Part shown: piece after piece, positions 1 through 11,266 of the stretch
Layout of the letters: each line of letters begins with the position of its first letter
Numbering within the stretch: the first letter of the stretch is position 1
From: Rhipicephalus microplus
Taxonomy: Eukaryota > Arthropoda > Arachnida > Ixodida > Ixodidae
Length of the DNA stretch: 64,000 nt
Assembly: GCF_043290135.1 (NCBI RefSeq)
Contig: NC_134701.1
Location: 96,490,202 to 96,554,201 of the forward strand
Direction: 5' to 3'
Position numbers and translations under genes: made by a program
Notes under the pieces: generated by a model
The model's database searches: none
What the model saw: only the letters and a program-made list of their open reading frames with translations
What the model was told of the DNA's origin: nothing

Positions 1-61
1 ATCCTTTTTATAATGAATATTTCTGGTAATTTATCATTTTCATTATATTCAGGTTTAACTG
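1..61. mobile_element. Right end of a T1-family Tigger-type MITE, cut by the window edge
   Basis: The segment ends in GGTTTAACTG followed by TA at 62-63, which is the reverse complement of the CAGTTAAACCTG terminus of the larger T1 copy at 1362-2894. Its subterminal sequence also resembles the left end at 34014. TA target sites and CAGT-type ends are usual for pogo/Tigger elements. Only the terminus lies in the window, so orientation and coding content are unknown. Confidence 0.6.
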
Positions 62-437
62 TATTACCCATGTGTAGAAGGTACGATGCGCAAGGGTCCT
101 ATGAGGTTGGACTTTATACTGGACATGGTGGCAATGGCGACGGAAAGAACCTGTCAACCGTGTCCACATAAAAGCATTCAGATTTCTTGCTATCGCTTAC
201 ATTGCTTCGCCCTTGTGGTGAAACTGTGACTTCTTTTTTACACTGTTTTTGTTTCAGTGTTAAAGATCACTTGTTTAACAAAGAGGCCAACATTTCTATA
301 TCTTGCAAGTTCCAGTATTTCTGAAATTATTGTTTCAAGGCACCATTATTTCCAGTATCAGGCTTTTGTATGGGCTGAATGAATCTTGGCCTACATCTGC
401 AATCAATGTAATTATCTGCATATACCGGCTTTCGCAG

Positions 438-649
438 GTATCTTTACAAGTGCAGATGTCGGGGTGCTGTGTGATTGGCTGACTGAGAGCCAGCATGTGC
501 ACAACCTTGAGTTCTGGTCAACCAGCACAATCGCTGGACTGCTGGTCGACACACTGGCTGAGTTGCTGGAAGAAAGCTACACATTGACACAGATCAAAGT
601 CGTCGAGTGCTGGAAGAACAAGTTGCCGTGGCAACGTCTGAAGAGTCTG
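438..649 (+). CDS. Internal exon of an LRR / F-box-like host gene (exon a)
   Basis: This 212-nt open stretch follows a plausible acceptor (ttcgcag) and ends before a GTCAGT donor. It starts with two bases completing a codon and ends in phase 0. The roughly 70 residues run from IFTSADVGVLCDWL to WQRLKSL and have the alternating Leu/Val spacing of a leucine-rich repeat (VLCDWLTESQHVHNLEF, then TLAELLEESYTLTQIKVV). Read-through hits a TAG soon after 680, which supports splicing. The end phase matches the exon at 16439, and the join gives a sequence like a family of tick LRR proteins I recall. The earlier exons must lie left of the window. Neither splicing nor homology was computed. Confidence 0.6.
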
Positions 650-1361
650 GTCAGTGGCTGTTGTTGGCACACTTTGCAGTTATAGAGTAATGAGGTAATT
701 TTTTGGTGCTAGTGTTCTTGGTGCTTAAGCCAAGCTTATTAATATGCTAGCTCACCTTTGCACAACCTGACAAAAAAAAAAAGAAGAAGAACAACTAAAT
801 GGTCAGCAGAAAAGTAAATGTACAAAGCCAACACATACAATTTTCAACCTTAAATTTTTTCTATATGCAACAGTAATTTTTGTGGTAAGCATTAACAACC
901 CTTTTAGTAGTGGTGGTCTGAAATTCATTATTTCATACTGCACAGTTTTGAACCTGAGTCAAACTCTGCTACAATAAAATTTATGGGTGTCACAATTGTT
1001 GTAGCAAGAATTTTGTTACAGAAAAAGTAGTACTGGTGAATAAAAATGAAAAGATATGCACGACACTCTTGAAGCATTTTATTTCCGAAAAAAAGAAAAA
1101 AAAAACATTATTTTTTACTTGTTTGCATTTTCACAAGAGCAACAAAACAATGCTCAGCCCACACTTTGGGAGGAGCTGCATGGCAACATCATTGTTATAG
1201 GTGCTAAGAGAAAAATGCCAAGGTTGCGTGGAACACGCAGCACAGTCACAGTGAAAGCTAGAAAAGCAGCCTTTCAGAGCCGTTTAGACACTGTTTGGGT
1301 AACTGCTACAAGCACACTTGCACGGCACCTACTATGTCATAAGTCATAATTTTTGTGTATA
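650..1361 (+). other. Intron sequence without a recognisable feature
   Basis: AT-rich intronic DNA with A-rich runs near 772-795 and 1085-1105. The short open frame at 1056-1349 has no domain or splice-site support. Nothing else is visible. Confidence 0.5.
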
Positions 1362-2894
1362 CAGTTAAACCTGCTTGTAACGAACCACCACATAACGAAT
1401 TCCTCTATGTAATGAAGTCTTTCTGTGCCCAACCGTTGTTCCCTAGAAGCACATGTATTTGTGACCCCTATGTAACAAAGTAACAAAGGAAGACAACCTT
1501 GAAATAACTAATTTTTTCTCTAAACAATCTAGGAATTTCACCCCATATTTTAGTATGAGCATGCATCTTTCGCGGATGCCCCGCCGCCAACGAAGCGTTA
1601 AACGGCGGAGGCTTTCATGGAGCAGCAGGCGAGAGCGAGCGCTCGTGATAGCGCACGGGTACTAAGTGCAAGGCGAGCATGTGGGGGCCTGCACCCCACA
1701 AGTCGGCGTTGCCGCCATTCTTCCGCCGCATGCGTGGATGAGCCCCTTCTCCCTCCAACCCAAGAAGAAAAAAAAGCTACTTTTACATTGGCAGGGCCAC
1801 GCTTTCAGTTAGCGTCACATATGTGGGGCCACGCTGCATATAGAGGGCGCTTTTTTACATAATAGTTTTCAACAGTATTCGTGTCTGTGTCCATGTTGTT
1901 CGCTCTTTGTTTTCAACGCCGTGCGAGCGTGCATAGTGTCACTGAGCGTGAATGGTGTGGCCCCCAATGATGTTCCGCTTTGCTTTTTCTTTAATGCGGA
2001 CAATCCGTGTCGTCACCACCGAGGGGACGTCAGATTAGGCGATGATGGAAACTCTCCGAGACTACGGTGACGATGAATCTTCGGAAGTCAACTAGTTACG
2101 CGCTTTCGTCTTGCGCCGCGCTGCGAGTTCGCAGGCTTATAGCTTCCGCGATTGGCGGATTAGGTCTGGCAACAACACGACGATGCGTTGAATGCAATGC
2201 TATGAACGCGATAACAACAGATTGTAATGTTATACAAAGTAAGGTTGGCAGCCAACTCTTCTGGATCCAATATCACGGAACTCCTAAAAGGCGCTTGCGT
2301 GAGCAAATACGGCCGCTCCAGATAGAGGTGCTCTTTTCACACGGTCCCTTCTCGTTGAAAGCCGACTGATACTTGCCGAGGTAGCAAGCACACCAGCGAT
2401 CATGACCACTCTTAAAATTATAGTTCATCGTTGCTACTCGAGCCATTGCCCCCCCACCCGCGTTTTTTTATGCTTATTCAAGTCAGGTAGTTTTCCTTCT
2501 GTTTGAGCATTCGACGACAGTTCTAACACGCAGGGAATGTTCTCTTATGCACCTTCCACGCCGACTCATTTGATCTCTGCTTCAGCAGCGCTCGGGCACT
2601 TTTACCCACTCATAAAAGTTACGGTGTGCGGGGGCATGTTACCAATTTATACTTGTTGCGGAATATGGCAGTGATGGCTAAAACCCGCCGTAAGCGTCCA
2701 TATAATTGCTGTCACATAACGCAGTTTTTTACGATTAGATGAGTGTTTTGGGTGACCTCTACCTTCAGTTCCCGTTTGGTTTAATTTGTGCATTTATTTT
2801 TTCAATTTTCATACCAAACCTGCATATAATGAAATTCTTCTTATAACAAGTTTATTCATGAATTTGTCAATTTTGTTATATCGAGGTTTAACTT
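1362..2894 (+). mobile_element. T1-family Tigger-type MITE, copy 1 (1,533 bp)
   Basis: The ends are CAGTTAAACCTGC at left and GGTTTAACTT at right, each flanked by TA (1360-1361 and 2895-2896). A second inverted motif (TGTAACGAA at left, TTGTTATATCGAGG at right) extends the match. The interior contains no recognisable transposase, so it is non-autonomous. Positions 1440-1960 are clearly similar in reverse complement to T1 copy 2 at 37550-42278. One shared landmark is cacatatgtggggcc, near 1820 here and near 37716 there. The right end may include a short extra fragment of a related element, because its subterminal part differs from the left. Confidence 0.65.
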
Positions 2895-2989
2895 TAGGCA
2901 GGCATTCACTATGTCGCCGGGGCAAGGCAGAAGCTGGCACACCGCGCACGTGCCTCTTGCCCCTCCCCCCCCCCCCCCCCCAAATTTTT

Positions 2990-3560
2990 TTTCGCCATGC
3001 ATGACAGTCTAGAAGCAGGAACAATATCGGAACCAGCTTTGCGAATTCTTCGGGACAGAGACATCAAGCCACACACAAGCATTTGGTTCCAAGCTCATAC
3101 GGGACGCTTTGAGGGAGCCCCGCCCAATCTTACAAAATATTTTTACAAAATATTTTTACCTGGCGTGCAGACAGTACCCTCCACCACTCAGAAAACCAAG
3201 CAGACCTCAGGCTCTGACACTCGGGCCTCTTCAGGGGTGGGCGTACCCTAATCCCACGCTATTGAACAAAATTTATGACGAAATAAAGCCAACTTATACA
3301 TGCTCCTTTTGCGATAATATAGCTGCCTTAAAACATATGCTCTGGCAGTGCCCCGCGTTACGCTGTGAGGAAGTCATCATGCCGTCCAAATGGGAGGGTG
3401 CCATTGCAAGCTGCGGACTCTAACAGTAGCTACGGGCAGTCCACTGGGCTCGCGATGCAGCAGAGAGACTTTTTCTGTTCCGACGTGAGAGCGGCCTGCA
3501 CTGTGCTAAAACACATTCCGAAGAAAATTCATCCATTTATCCATCCATGGCATAGAGAGT
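2990..3560 (+). pseudogene. 3' fragment of a non-LTR retrotransposon (ORF2 C-terminus)
   Basis: Two overlapping frames carry the tail of a LINE protein. ITSIWFQAHTGRFEGAPPN-like sequence resembles the end of an RNase H domain. It is followed in another frame by TCSFCDNIAALKHMLWQCP, a Cys-Cys-His-Cys knuckle common at the C-terminus of tick LINE proteins. At least one frameshift separates them, near 3150. The copy is 5' truncated at a C-tract and ends in a short ATCC-type repeat near 3540-3550, as LINE 3' ends often do. I cannot assign a clade beyond non-LTR. Confidence 0.55.
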
Positions 3561-3994
3561 GAAATATGGCCATTTCGGGAGGTTGCCCCTTCTCGAAATC
3601 AAAGGGGTGCCCCCCTCCCCCTCGAAAAACATCATCCTTCCTCATTCTTCGGAGAGGCATGTTACCTGCTACACTCTTGAACAAAATTTTTTACAGTTTT
3701 TTTAGGCTGAGGTTGACGATGATAAGGAAGTATGCCTGAAGCTTTTGTAATGGGTTGGAGTGTCCGACAACCGACTTGTTATGCAGTTCGCATTGTGTGA
3801 TGCCTGGCTGTGTGAAGCACCAGCTGGTAGGATACTGGAATGGCACGCAGAGCACCTGGATTCGAATCCCATTTATTCCTTGGTGTTTTGTTCAGCTAGC
3901 ATTTTTTTAAATCTTATTTCGAGGGATAGTTGTAGCGGACACCGGTGGCTGCACACGTCACCCTTGTTGTGATCTCATAACAGCTTTCACTGTA
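3561..3994. other. Unclassified intronic sequence, possibly SINE-derived
   Basis: Around 3825-3875 there are two motifs, TGGTAGGATACTGG and GGATTCGAATCCC, that resemble tRNA-type A and B boxes. A weakly transcribed-looking tail follows. That would suit an old SINE, but only one copy is visible and I cannot confirm it. No protein-coding potential is seen. Confidence 0.25.
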
Positions 3995-5151
3995 AAAACT
4001 ACGTGTAATGTCCAAGGAATCCTTGATCTGTAATGCGGTCACTGGCATCAGGACTGTCGAATTATAATGGGCGACTTTTTCGTCATCAGATGAATGGGCA
4101 GTGACAGTGGTGGCATGAGCGCTCTCGAAGATATTGGCATTGCTTAGCTCTTCATAGATGATCCCGTCTGTGTTGGGATTCACATAATTGCTCAGTGCTT
4201 CGTTCTGAAGGACAATGCCAGCTTCATCAAGAGCTGCTCACGCTGCCTCTGTTCAGTGCAGCCAGCAGATTGTGCATCGTTGCTTGAACTAGCCTAGGAC
4301 ATCTCTTCGGCACGAGGCCCTGCATGCGCGAAGCAATTTTTTGGAACTTCATGCCATGTGAACATTCATTAGGCAGGCAACATTTTCGCAGCCTTGAACA
4401 AATCGAAATTGCTGTCGTAGCGATGCTCACTGCTCAAGAGGATTTGCTGAATAAGCCTTGACCGGTATGAGTGTTACAAGCTGTTAGTCAGGCCTCGATC
4501 TAAAAGCTGAATCAGCAACGTGCAATTGGGAGGGAAGAACTTCACCTCTGTGTTCTTCAGCTTGACATTGTCGTGCAGGGGATGTGCTGAACGATTCTCA
4601 AGCAGCAAGCAAACGCTGCGATCTTGCCTTTGCATCTCATTATCGAAAGCAACAAGCCAGTAAGTAAAAATTGCCCGCATCATCCACAAAAGGTCCACAC
4701 CATACATTGGAAGGCATATTCACAAAGTACTTCACCAGCTGGTTTTTTGTGCCTTTGAAGCTCTTTGGACTGTTGCGGACGACAAGAAGGGGTTGCTGAT
4801 TGGACCCATTCATACTTTTACAGAGCTACACAGTAGCTCGCTTTTCACTTTGCTTGCCTCTGTGGCACTGTTTGCTATTCAAGTTGAACGTCTTTGCTGG
4901 CATGGACTCATAGAAAAGACCGGTGTTGTCCATGTTGTATATGTTGGAGGCAGGGTACTTCTCTGCGATGCCAGCAGCGCTCGTCGCCATCTACGATAAT
5001 GCGTTGTTGAAGTCTGAAAAAGGGGACTCATTGTCCAACACTTTCCTGGCAATCTTGTGGTTATTCTTGAGTTGATTTAGCCACCCAGCACGTGCCTTGA
5101 AAATTTCAGCGATGCCCAAAACCCAGCTGTACTTGAGAGCCTTCCGTTGTA

Positions 5152-7042
5152 CACTCAAGCCCACATATAACGGCCCCACTTAAAACAAACTTTCGCTTAA
5201 AATGAACAATATCTATGTGACCGTGAAAATATGCATTGGTTCAATGGCACAAAATCGCACTTACAAGGAACGCTTCTGAGCGCCACCGATCGGTTACAGC
5301 GGCCGGGGTCGGTGCTCAGCCAACTTCTGGGAATCCACTTTCGACCCCTGATCAGGCATCGGCAAAGTGCCCTTACATTGTTATTGTAAACGCCGACCCT
5401 GCCTCCGTGCCCCTCTAATTGCCGCTCTTCCGACCGCTTTTTGTTACGCACCCTTTCGTGCTTTGTCCCCCCGTTCCTCTGAGCTCCCCGCATCGCCAGA
5501 CAAGGCCCATGTTTTCACACTGCTGCCACCAATCTTTCGAAGACCGATCGACCATATACCCTGTTTTTGATCGCTGGTACTGTCGTTGCCCTCGCCGGCC
5601 CGGAGTGACCAGACCATTTGCCAACATCGTCGGCCACTGTATCCGATCGTCTGCATCTAGTACACGCGCGTGCGCTACCCCACCGATTCTGATAATTCGC
5701 GATTTGTTTTGTGTTTAGGGCCTGTTCTCGCTTACTCCGCACTCGGCTCAGCATGCCCTCTGCACACGTGTGGAAGTGGGAAAACGGCTGTTAATTTGCG
5801 CGGAACGAATCACGGAATATCGAAGTCGGTGAGCCCACATAATCCCGCCGGCGCAACAAAACGATTTTTTGATCACGACCACCAATTCTTTGAACACCGC
5901 CGCGTGCGTCGATACAGGCGGCCCTGCTTCAACTTCTGCACACGAAGGCACTCTTTCTCAAGCTTTTTTACACGCGAGTGTGAAGGATGTAGATGGGGTA
6001 GCTTGTTTAAAAGGTGCGCGTTTCGCGCACCTTTCAAGCAAGCTACCCCACCTACATCCTTCTCGCGTGTTTTAGTTTTCAAGGTTGCCCTCCCGCTGCG
6101 TCCTCTCTCTTCACCCTATTGCAACTTCTTGCCCTTCTCTCGCAAATCTGCTCTCCTCTCTTGATTATAACCCTTTCGCTGTCTCCGCCGCTCCGCAGTT
6201 AGTTTCGTTTTCTGACTAGAAACGGGCCCAGAGCTGTTCCGCGCGTTCTGGTATGTGTATCGTGTGTGCGCGTCTTGCTTGCTCTTGGTGTGCATGTGAG
6301 GATGGCAGACGGGTGGACTTGCACGCTTTTTCCTGCTGCTCAACAAAACGTCGAAAGTGTGACCGCTTGGCTTGAGCATAATCCGCGCGTTAGGTGCCGC
6401 GTTACGGAGTGCTTGCTCATAGCTGTTGACCACCTGGCAGCCAACTTGCCGCTTCGGGCGTCCGGGTATTTAGCTGTGGAGATGGTGAATATTTCGTGGG
6501 CGGCAGTGACGGCTACATGCGCGAGATACTGTTTTCGCAAAGTCGACTTCGTCAACGTCGGGCCCGATACCTAGCCTGAAACTTCCAAACGGGATCACTT
6601 CGGCGGCGATTTGTGGCAGCGCGTCGTCGACTCCGACATGGGAGAGCGAGTTGCACATCTGTTGCGATAGTTTCATTACGGCCGATGATGATGCCGACAC
6701 CGCGGAACCGTGCATGGATTAGGGTATTGTGAATGAAGTACGTGGCAAGAGCAATTTGAAGGAATCAAATTGCGAGAACGACGAAACTTTGGAGCCAGTC
6801 CCTCATGCAGCGTATGCCACAGGCCTCGGCAAGCAAGCACACTGCTGTTTGAAATAAACTAGAGACCGCCTTTATCGTTTCTGCTATTAAAAACACGTGC
6901 ATCACGAACTTTTTTGGGCAAAAAAGTTTTGTGTTTTCACTCGCAACTTTTTTTAAAAGCTGTGTTTCATTTACTACGAACTTCGGGATACAGCGAACGG
7001 ATGCCGCGTCAGGCTCAGGTTCGTTATAAGTGGGCTTGACTG
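5152..7042 (-). mobile_element. Non-autonomous Tigger-type element A (1,891 bp)
   Basis: The ends are CACTCAAGCCCACATATAAC at left and, read inward from the right, CAGTCAAGCCCACTTATAAC. TA flanks both sides (5150-5151 and 7043-7044). The insertion point is inside the HTH region of Tigger-1. The minus strand retains a transposase C-terminal stub near 6715-6550, with neighbouring out-of-frame remnants. The catalytic region is missing, so it would have needed transposase in trans. It aligns in inverse orientation with the two ends of element B (10255-10895 and 15090-16262). It also carries a perfect-looking hairpin at 5973-6067 that B lacks. Confidence 0.75.
5973..6067. repeat. Short-loop inverted repeat inside element A
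   Basis: Arms of roughly 44-48 bp flank a 3-nt loop (ttt, 6021-6023). The inner stem is AGGTGCGCG/CGCGCACCT. Further out, GGATGTAGATGGGGTAGC pairs with GCTACCCCACCTACATCC with one mismatch. Element B has only a single arm at the equivalent place, so the second arm arose by local inverted duplication. Confidence 0.85.
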
Positions 7043-7165
7043 TATTATACTACTGCTGATTGGCATCTTCTGAGCACTAGTTTAATAAAGCCAGGCATAA
7101 ACTGCTTTATTGAGGTCTTCGTGGGCTGGCTGAGTCATCTTGTTGCGTTGAGCAGATGTGCTTGA

Positions 7166-8021
7166 CACTAGCACCTTAGTGATGCTCACTTTAGAATTTA
7201 GTATTGTTCACAATGAGTATTGAAATACTGTATTCTTCTGCAGCACTTTTGTTTCTTCTTCCTGCTGCTGCCGCAGCGATTACTTTCACTTTCTGCTTCA
7301 GTGAAAGCAACATTCATTTCTTGCTCAGTGGTGCTGCCATAGGCCCTCGCTACCGCAGACAAAAGAGTAAAAAAAAAACGCACAGGTCAGAGCTGACACA
7401 TCGAAGTGTGCTGAACTAACGAGCAAATGATAGGCGAGGAGTAACACCACAGAAGGTGGGAAAAAAAAAGACCTACAAAGATTGATCGAGCCAGCAGCAA
7501 ATATCCAGAGCGGGGTTCGGCTAGGCTTTGGCTGGCGACGCTAGCAGGATGTCGCAATGCTGCACAGCATCGTCGTCAACACTAAGCGGTGGGGGTGCCC
7601 ATGGTTTTTGCAGCAATTGACAGGTTTCGTACGTTTCTTAACTTTAGTGCTATTGCCACCATTTCAGCTGTGTGAAAAAACCAGGAAAATGTTTTAATGT
7701 AGAATTCGGATGCAAGCCACCTGTTATGATCCCTGTTAGAAGCACGAAAAGATGACAACAGGAAACAAAGACACAAAATAAAAAATTGACAACAGAAAAC
7801 AAATACAGACAAACGCTCAGGAGAGCCACTGTCATGTGTACTTTCTTTTTTTTTTCCATCATATTTAACAATGAAAATTGATAACCTGATTTACAGTGGT
7901 ATATGCAATTAGAACTAGTCAGTGTAGTTGAATCTGTGGCAGATCGAATGACTTGTGTCCCAGGGAAACTTTGTTGAACCGAGGGAACAACAGAAAAGTT
8001 GTTTTTAATGGAGGATACTTT
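7166..8021. other. Intronic sequence without identified feature
   Basis: Short open frames occur on both strands (for example 7204-7419) but have low complexity and no splice support. There is an A-tract near 7458 and a T-tract near 7845. Part may be the degraded 5' end of Tigger-1. Nothing else is supported. Confidence 0.4.
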
Positions 8022-8222
8022 GATTTGATTGATATGTAGGGTTTAACATCCCAAAACCACCATATAATTATGAGAGACGCCATAGTGAAGGGCTCGGAAA
8101 ATTTCGACCACCTGCAAGTTCTTTAACGTGCACCCAAATCTGAGCACACGGGCCTACAACATTTCCGCCTCCATCGGAAATGCAGCTGCCGCAGCCAGGA
8201 TTCGATCCCGCGATCTGGGAGG
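8022..8222 (-). mobile_element. Ruka-like tick SINE, 5'-truncated
   Basis: In reverse complement it matches the body of the SINE at 35417-35656: GCTGCATTTCCGAT, TGTAGGCCCGTGTGCTCAG, GTGCACGTTAAAGAAC and the AACATCCCAAAACCACC tail. The tRNA-like head is lost except for a degraded B box (GATTCGATCC, near 8203). Ruka is a tRNA-derived SINE described from Rhipicephalus; the assignment is from memory. Confidence 0.75.
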
Positions 8223-8911
8223 GCGCTTCGGTACATTGGCGGATACGGGATGCAGATGGAGAATCGAAAAACCTTCATTGTGGGAATTAAATTTTAGGGT
8301 CTGTAAGAAATGTCAGAATAACTGGATGCTAAAAAAATGTTACAAATTTTTAATAACAAAATAAAAAAGAGAAAGGTAGAAATCAGTATTTTTGAACGTA
8401 AGGCCTCACAGCCACTTTCATAGTTGGTTGCTGCAGCGGTGGAGTCCTCTGCATAACATATTTACTAAGCTTGTGCGAATAGTGAATTTTATGTCTGCAG
8501 GGAACAATGATTTTGGTTGAATAATTTTGAATTGAACTTGAAGAGTATACCTCACATATTACATAAAACAAAAGGACATATTTCTCATGACACAACTAAC
8601 CTGCACAATATTTTTTATTATCTTGAAACAAGAACTGTGCAAATTACATTCTTTTTGATGCAAAGAAACTGGAAACAACTTTGAATAGTAGAAGACAGTG
8701 GGGTAGCCGATGGGTGGTGCACTGGGCTCATTGCCTCCCCTCTCCTGAAATTTTTTGCTATGACATACAGAAGGAAAATGACCGTTGCAAGAAGGTGCTT
8801 CTTGAAAAAATTTCTGCCTATGTCCCTGGTAGCAGCATTTGACTTTTGATAGAATACAAGTGATAACTTGTAAAATATGTGATGTTTTAAAATTTACTGT
8901 ACTTAGAGCAT
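8223..8911. other. Intronic sequence, repetitive-looking
   Basis: The minus-strand open frame at 8559-8927 has no recognisable domain. The stretch at 8690-8830 (agggacataggcagaaa in reverse) looks like an anonymous tick repeat, but no second copy is present here. Confidence 0.3.
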
Positions 8912-9454
8912 ACATAATAAAGGGCACTTACCAGCGCAAACGGCAGGGCAGGAGGGGACAGGAGAAGAGACGAGACAGAGCGCTGAACTGCCAACAATTT
9001 ATTTCGTGTGAAGGTATTCGCTTTTATACAGTTATCAGTCGCACTAGTCATGCGCGAAACACAATGACAATGCATAAGTACATCACATTGACAAGCCAAG
9101 GAACAACTTTTTCTTATCGGTGAGTGCGACAGAAGGTGTGCTAACACAAGCATCTTTCAATGAGCAAATCTTTTCTGCCTCTATGATCTCACGTGTAGTA
9201 CGATCCCTGCATCTAGCAATGATAGAACACACGGAAAATATTGGCCGGCAGCCACACGTGCTGCAGTGAACGAACAGCCACCCTTGTTTATAGTGATCCA
9301 CATTGTACATATGTTCCCTCAGCCTCTCATTTATACAACGGCCTGTTTGACCGACGTAATACCTTCCTCACGATAACAGCAGCTGATACACCACATTACA
9401 GATGCAATCTGTGAATTTATTTGCATGTTTTGTAGTGCAACCGAGGGTAGGTCT
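8912..9454 (-). pseudogene. Penelope-like element 3' end, left arm (GIY-YIG endonuclease)
   Basis: The minus-strand frame reads YYVGQTGRCINERLREHMYN, then CSTCGCRPIFSVCSIIARCR, TTREIIEAEKICSLKDACVS and TPSVALTDKKKLFLGLSM with a stop near 9083. The YVGQT core, the downstream Arg of the R-x3-H stretch and the Cys/His spacing fit the GIY-YIG endonuclease at the C-terminus of Penelope retroelements. The RT domain is absent (5' truncated). The 3' UTR with an AATAAATTG motif runs outward to 8912. The copy is near-identical to the right arm at 9494-10033 in opposite orientation. Confidence 0.8.
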
Positions 9455-9493
9455 AGATGGAGGAAGCTGTGCAAGCTGTCCGTTCCTCAATCC

Positions 9494-10033
9494 AGACCTA
9501 CCCTCGGTTGCACTACAAAACATGCAAATAAATGCAGAGATTGCATCTGTAATGTGGTGTATCAGCTGCTGTTATCGTGAGGAAGGTATTACGTCGGTCA
9601 AACAGGTCGTTGTATAAATGAGAGGCTGAGGGAACATATGTACAATGTGGATCACTATAAACAAGGATCACTGTCCGTTCACTGCAGCACGTGTGGCTGC
9701 CGGCCAATATTTTCAGTGTTCTATTGTCGCTAGATGCAGAGATCGTACTACACGTGAGATCATAGAGGCAGAAAAGATTTGCTCATTGAAAGATGCTTGT
9801 GTTAGCACACCTTTTGTCGCGCTCACCGATAAGGAAAAGTTGTTCCTTGGCTTGTCAATGTGATGTACTTATGCATTGTCATTGTGTTTCGCGCATGACT
9901 AGTGCGACTGGTCTCTGTATAAAAGCGAATACCTTCACAAGAAATAAATTGTTGGCAGTTCAGCGCTCTGTCTCGTCTCTTCTCCTGTCCCCTCCTGCCC
10001 TGCCGTTTGCACTGGTAAGCGCCCTTTATTATG
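9494..10033 (+). pseudogene. Penelope-like element 3' end, right arm (GIY-YIG endonuclease)
   Basis: Reverse-complement copy of the left arm. The same endonuclease can be followed (TGRCINERLREHMYN, then TTREIIEAEKICSLKDACVS), but small indels break the frame near 9590-9600 and 9665-9740. It ends with the same outward 3' UTR and the CCCTTTATTATG tail. Both copies are truncated at the same 5' point next to a 39-bp spacer. Nothing autonomous is left. Confidence 0.75.
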
Positions 10034-10889
10034 TTATACCAACACGCCCAATCCCACTGTATCTAGAGCATACAAACCGGTATAAAAAGCTTTTAAACAC
10101 AAAGAAACTATGAACCTAAATGTGGGAGTTCATGGCATTGTGAACATCCCCTCGATAGGTGTTTTCATGGCTGAGCACTCTTTCACTGCAGTGAAACTAT
10201 CTCTACAGGGGGTTATATGCAGACTCATATACGCATATTCGTTCATTTCTAATACACTCCAGCCCGCTTATAATGAACCTGAGCGTGACACGACATTCCT
10301 TCGCTGTATCCCAAGGTTTGTAGTGAATGAAACACAGCTTCAAAAAATGTTGCGAGTGAAAACACAAATTTGCCTGATGCGCGTGTTTCAAAGAGCAGAA
10401 GCAATAAGGATGGTCTCGAGTTTATTTAAAGTGGCAGCGTGCTCTTCCCCGAGGTCTGTGGCATATACATGCTGCCTGAGGCTATTAATGTAGCCAATTG
10501 CTAAAAGCACGCTTGTGGGCACTGGATCCAAAGTTTCGCCGTCCTCGGCATCCGATTCTTTCAAATCGCTCTTGCCCTGCGCTTCATTCATAATGCCCTC
10601 ATCCATGCACGCTTCCGCAGTGTCGGCATCATTATCGGCCGTAGTTAAATCGCGAAGATGCCCCACACGTCTCACCATGCTGTAGTGGACAAGCACTGCC
10701 ACAAATCGCTGCCGGAGTGTACCTCTTCTGAAGCTTCAGGCTCGGCATTGGATCCAGCGATGAAGTCAGCCTCGTTAAATGTTTCTCACACATGTAGCTC
10801 TGACCGCCGCCCACGAAGCTTTCATCATCTCCACAGCTGAATACAGGATTACCCAAAGCGGCAAGTCCGCTGCCGGGTGGTCAACAGCT

Positions 10890-10952
10890 GTTGACCACCT
10901 GGCAACAGTTGTCAACAGTACAGTTGACAGCACCTGTCAACAGTTGGTGAGG
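10890..10952. repeat. Cluster of GTCAACAG-type inverted motifs at an insertion junction
   Basis: Five or more forward and inverted copies of GTCAACAG or CTGTTGAC lie within about 65 bp. The palindrome GGTCAACAGCTGTTGACC marks where element B stops and the Gypsy integrase remnant begins. It looks like filler made during insertion or repair. Confidence 0.7.
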
Positions 10953-11266
10953 CTTTGATTTGTGATCGTAACATTTCTTTTCTGTGAGCTTGGCTTTCTG
11001 CTGCTCCTCGTGAGCAATTTGACATGTCTCATACAAACGATCGCGAAGCTCCGTGACATAACCATGCGTAGTCTTCATTTGGGCATCCAGAGTTTTGCTC
11101 GTTCATAATATTTTCAGTGTAAACATCGGTTCTCTAATATATCGCCCATACAGGAGGTCGAAAGGAGAAAAGCCGAGACTCGACTGAGGTGCCTATCGGT
11201 AGGCAAATAGTAATGGCGCCAAATATTTGTCCCTGTTCTTTGGGCTTTCCTGGCACATGCGCTTTA

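Larger units (their letters stand above)
3995..7165 (-). pseudogene. Dead Tigger/pogo transposase (Tigger-1), split by element A
   Basis: On the minus strand the fragments run in order. At 7160-7045 is a Tc5-type HTH start (HEDLNKAVYAWLY). At 5150-4990 it continues (VQRKALKYSWVLG, then GWLNQLKNNHKIARKVLDNE). At 4730-4480 is a DDE_1 core (WLVAFDNEMQRQDRSVCLLL, then FFPPNCTLLIQLLDRG). At 4183-3995 is the C-terminus (NTDGIIYEELSNANIFESAH). Stops and frameshifts interrupt it. The second catalytic Asp, usually in LLLVDN, reads LLLEN. The HTH is cut exactly at a TA by element A (5152-7042), with both halves preserved. The N-terminus before 7165 is degraded. The family's role is cut-and-paste transposition; this copy cannot act. 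Confidence 0.75.
8912..10033. repeat. About 1.1 kb palindrome of two head-to-head Penelope 3' ends
   Basis: Arms 8912-9454 (543 bp) and 9494-10033 (540 bp) are inverted copies, mostly identical by eye with scattered substitutions and short indels. The centre at 9455-9493 contains a small extra stem (GAGGAA/TTCCTC), leaving a loop of under 30 nt. Inverted partial copies are a known trait of Penelope-like elements. Confidence 0.9.

Noticed and set aside
3825..3890. A tRNA-like gene or SINE head
   Set aside because: Boxes are suggestive, but no cloverleaf can be drawn confidently and no second copy is in the window. Kept only as a low-confidence note.
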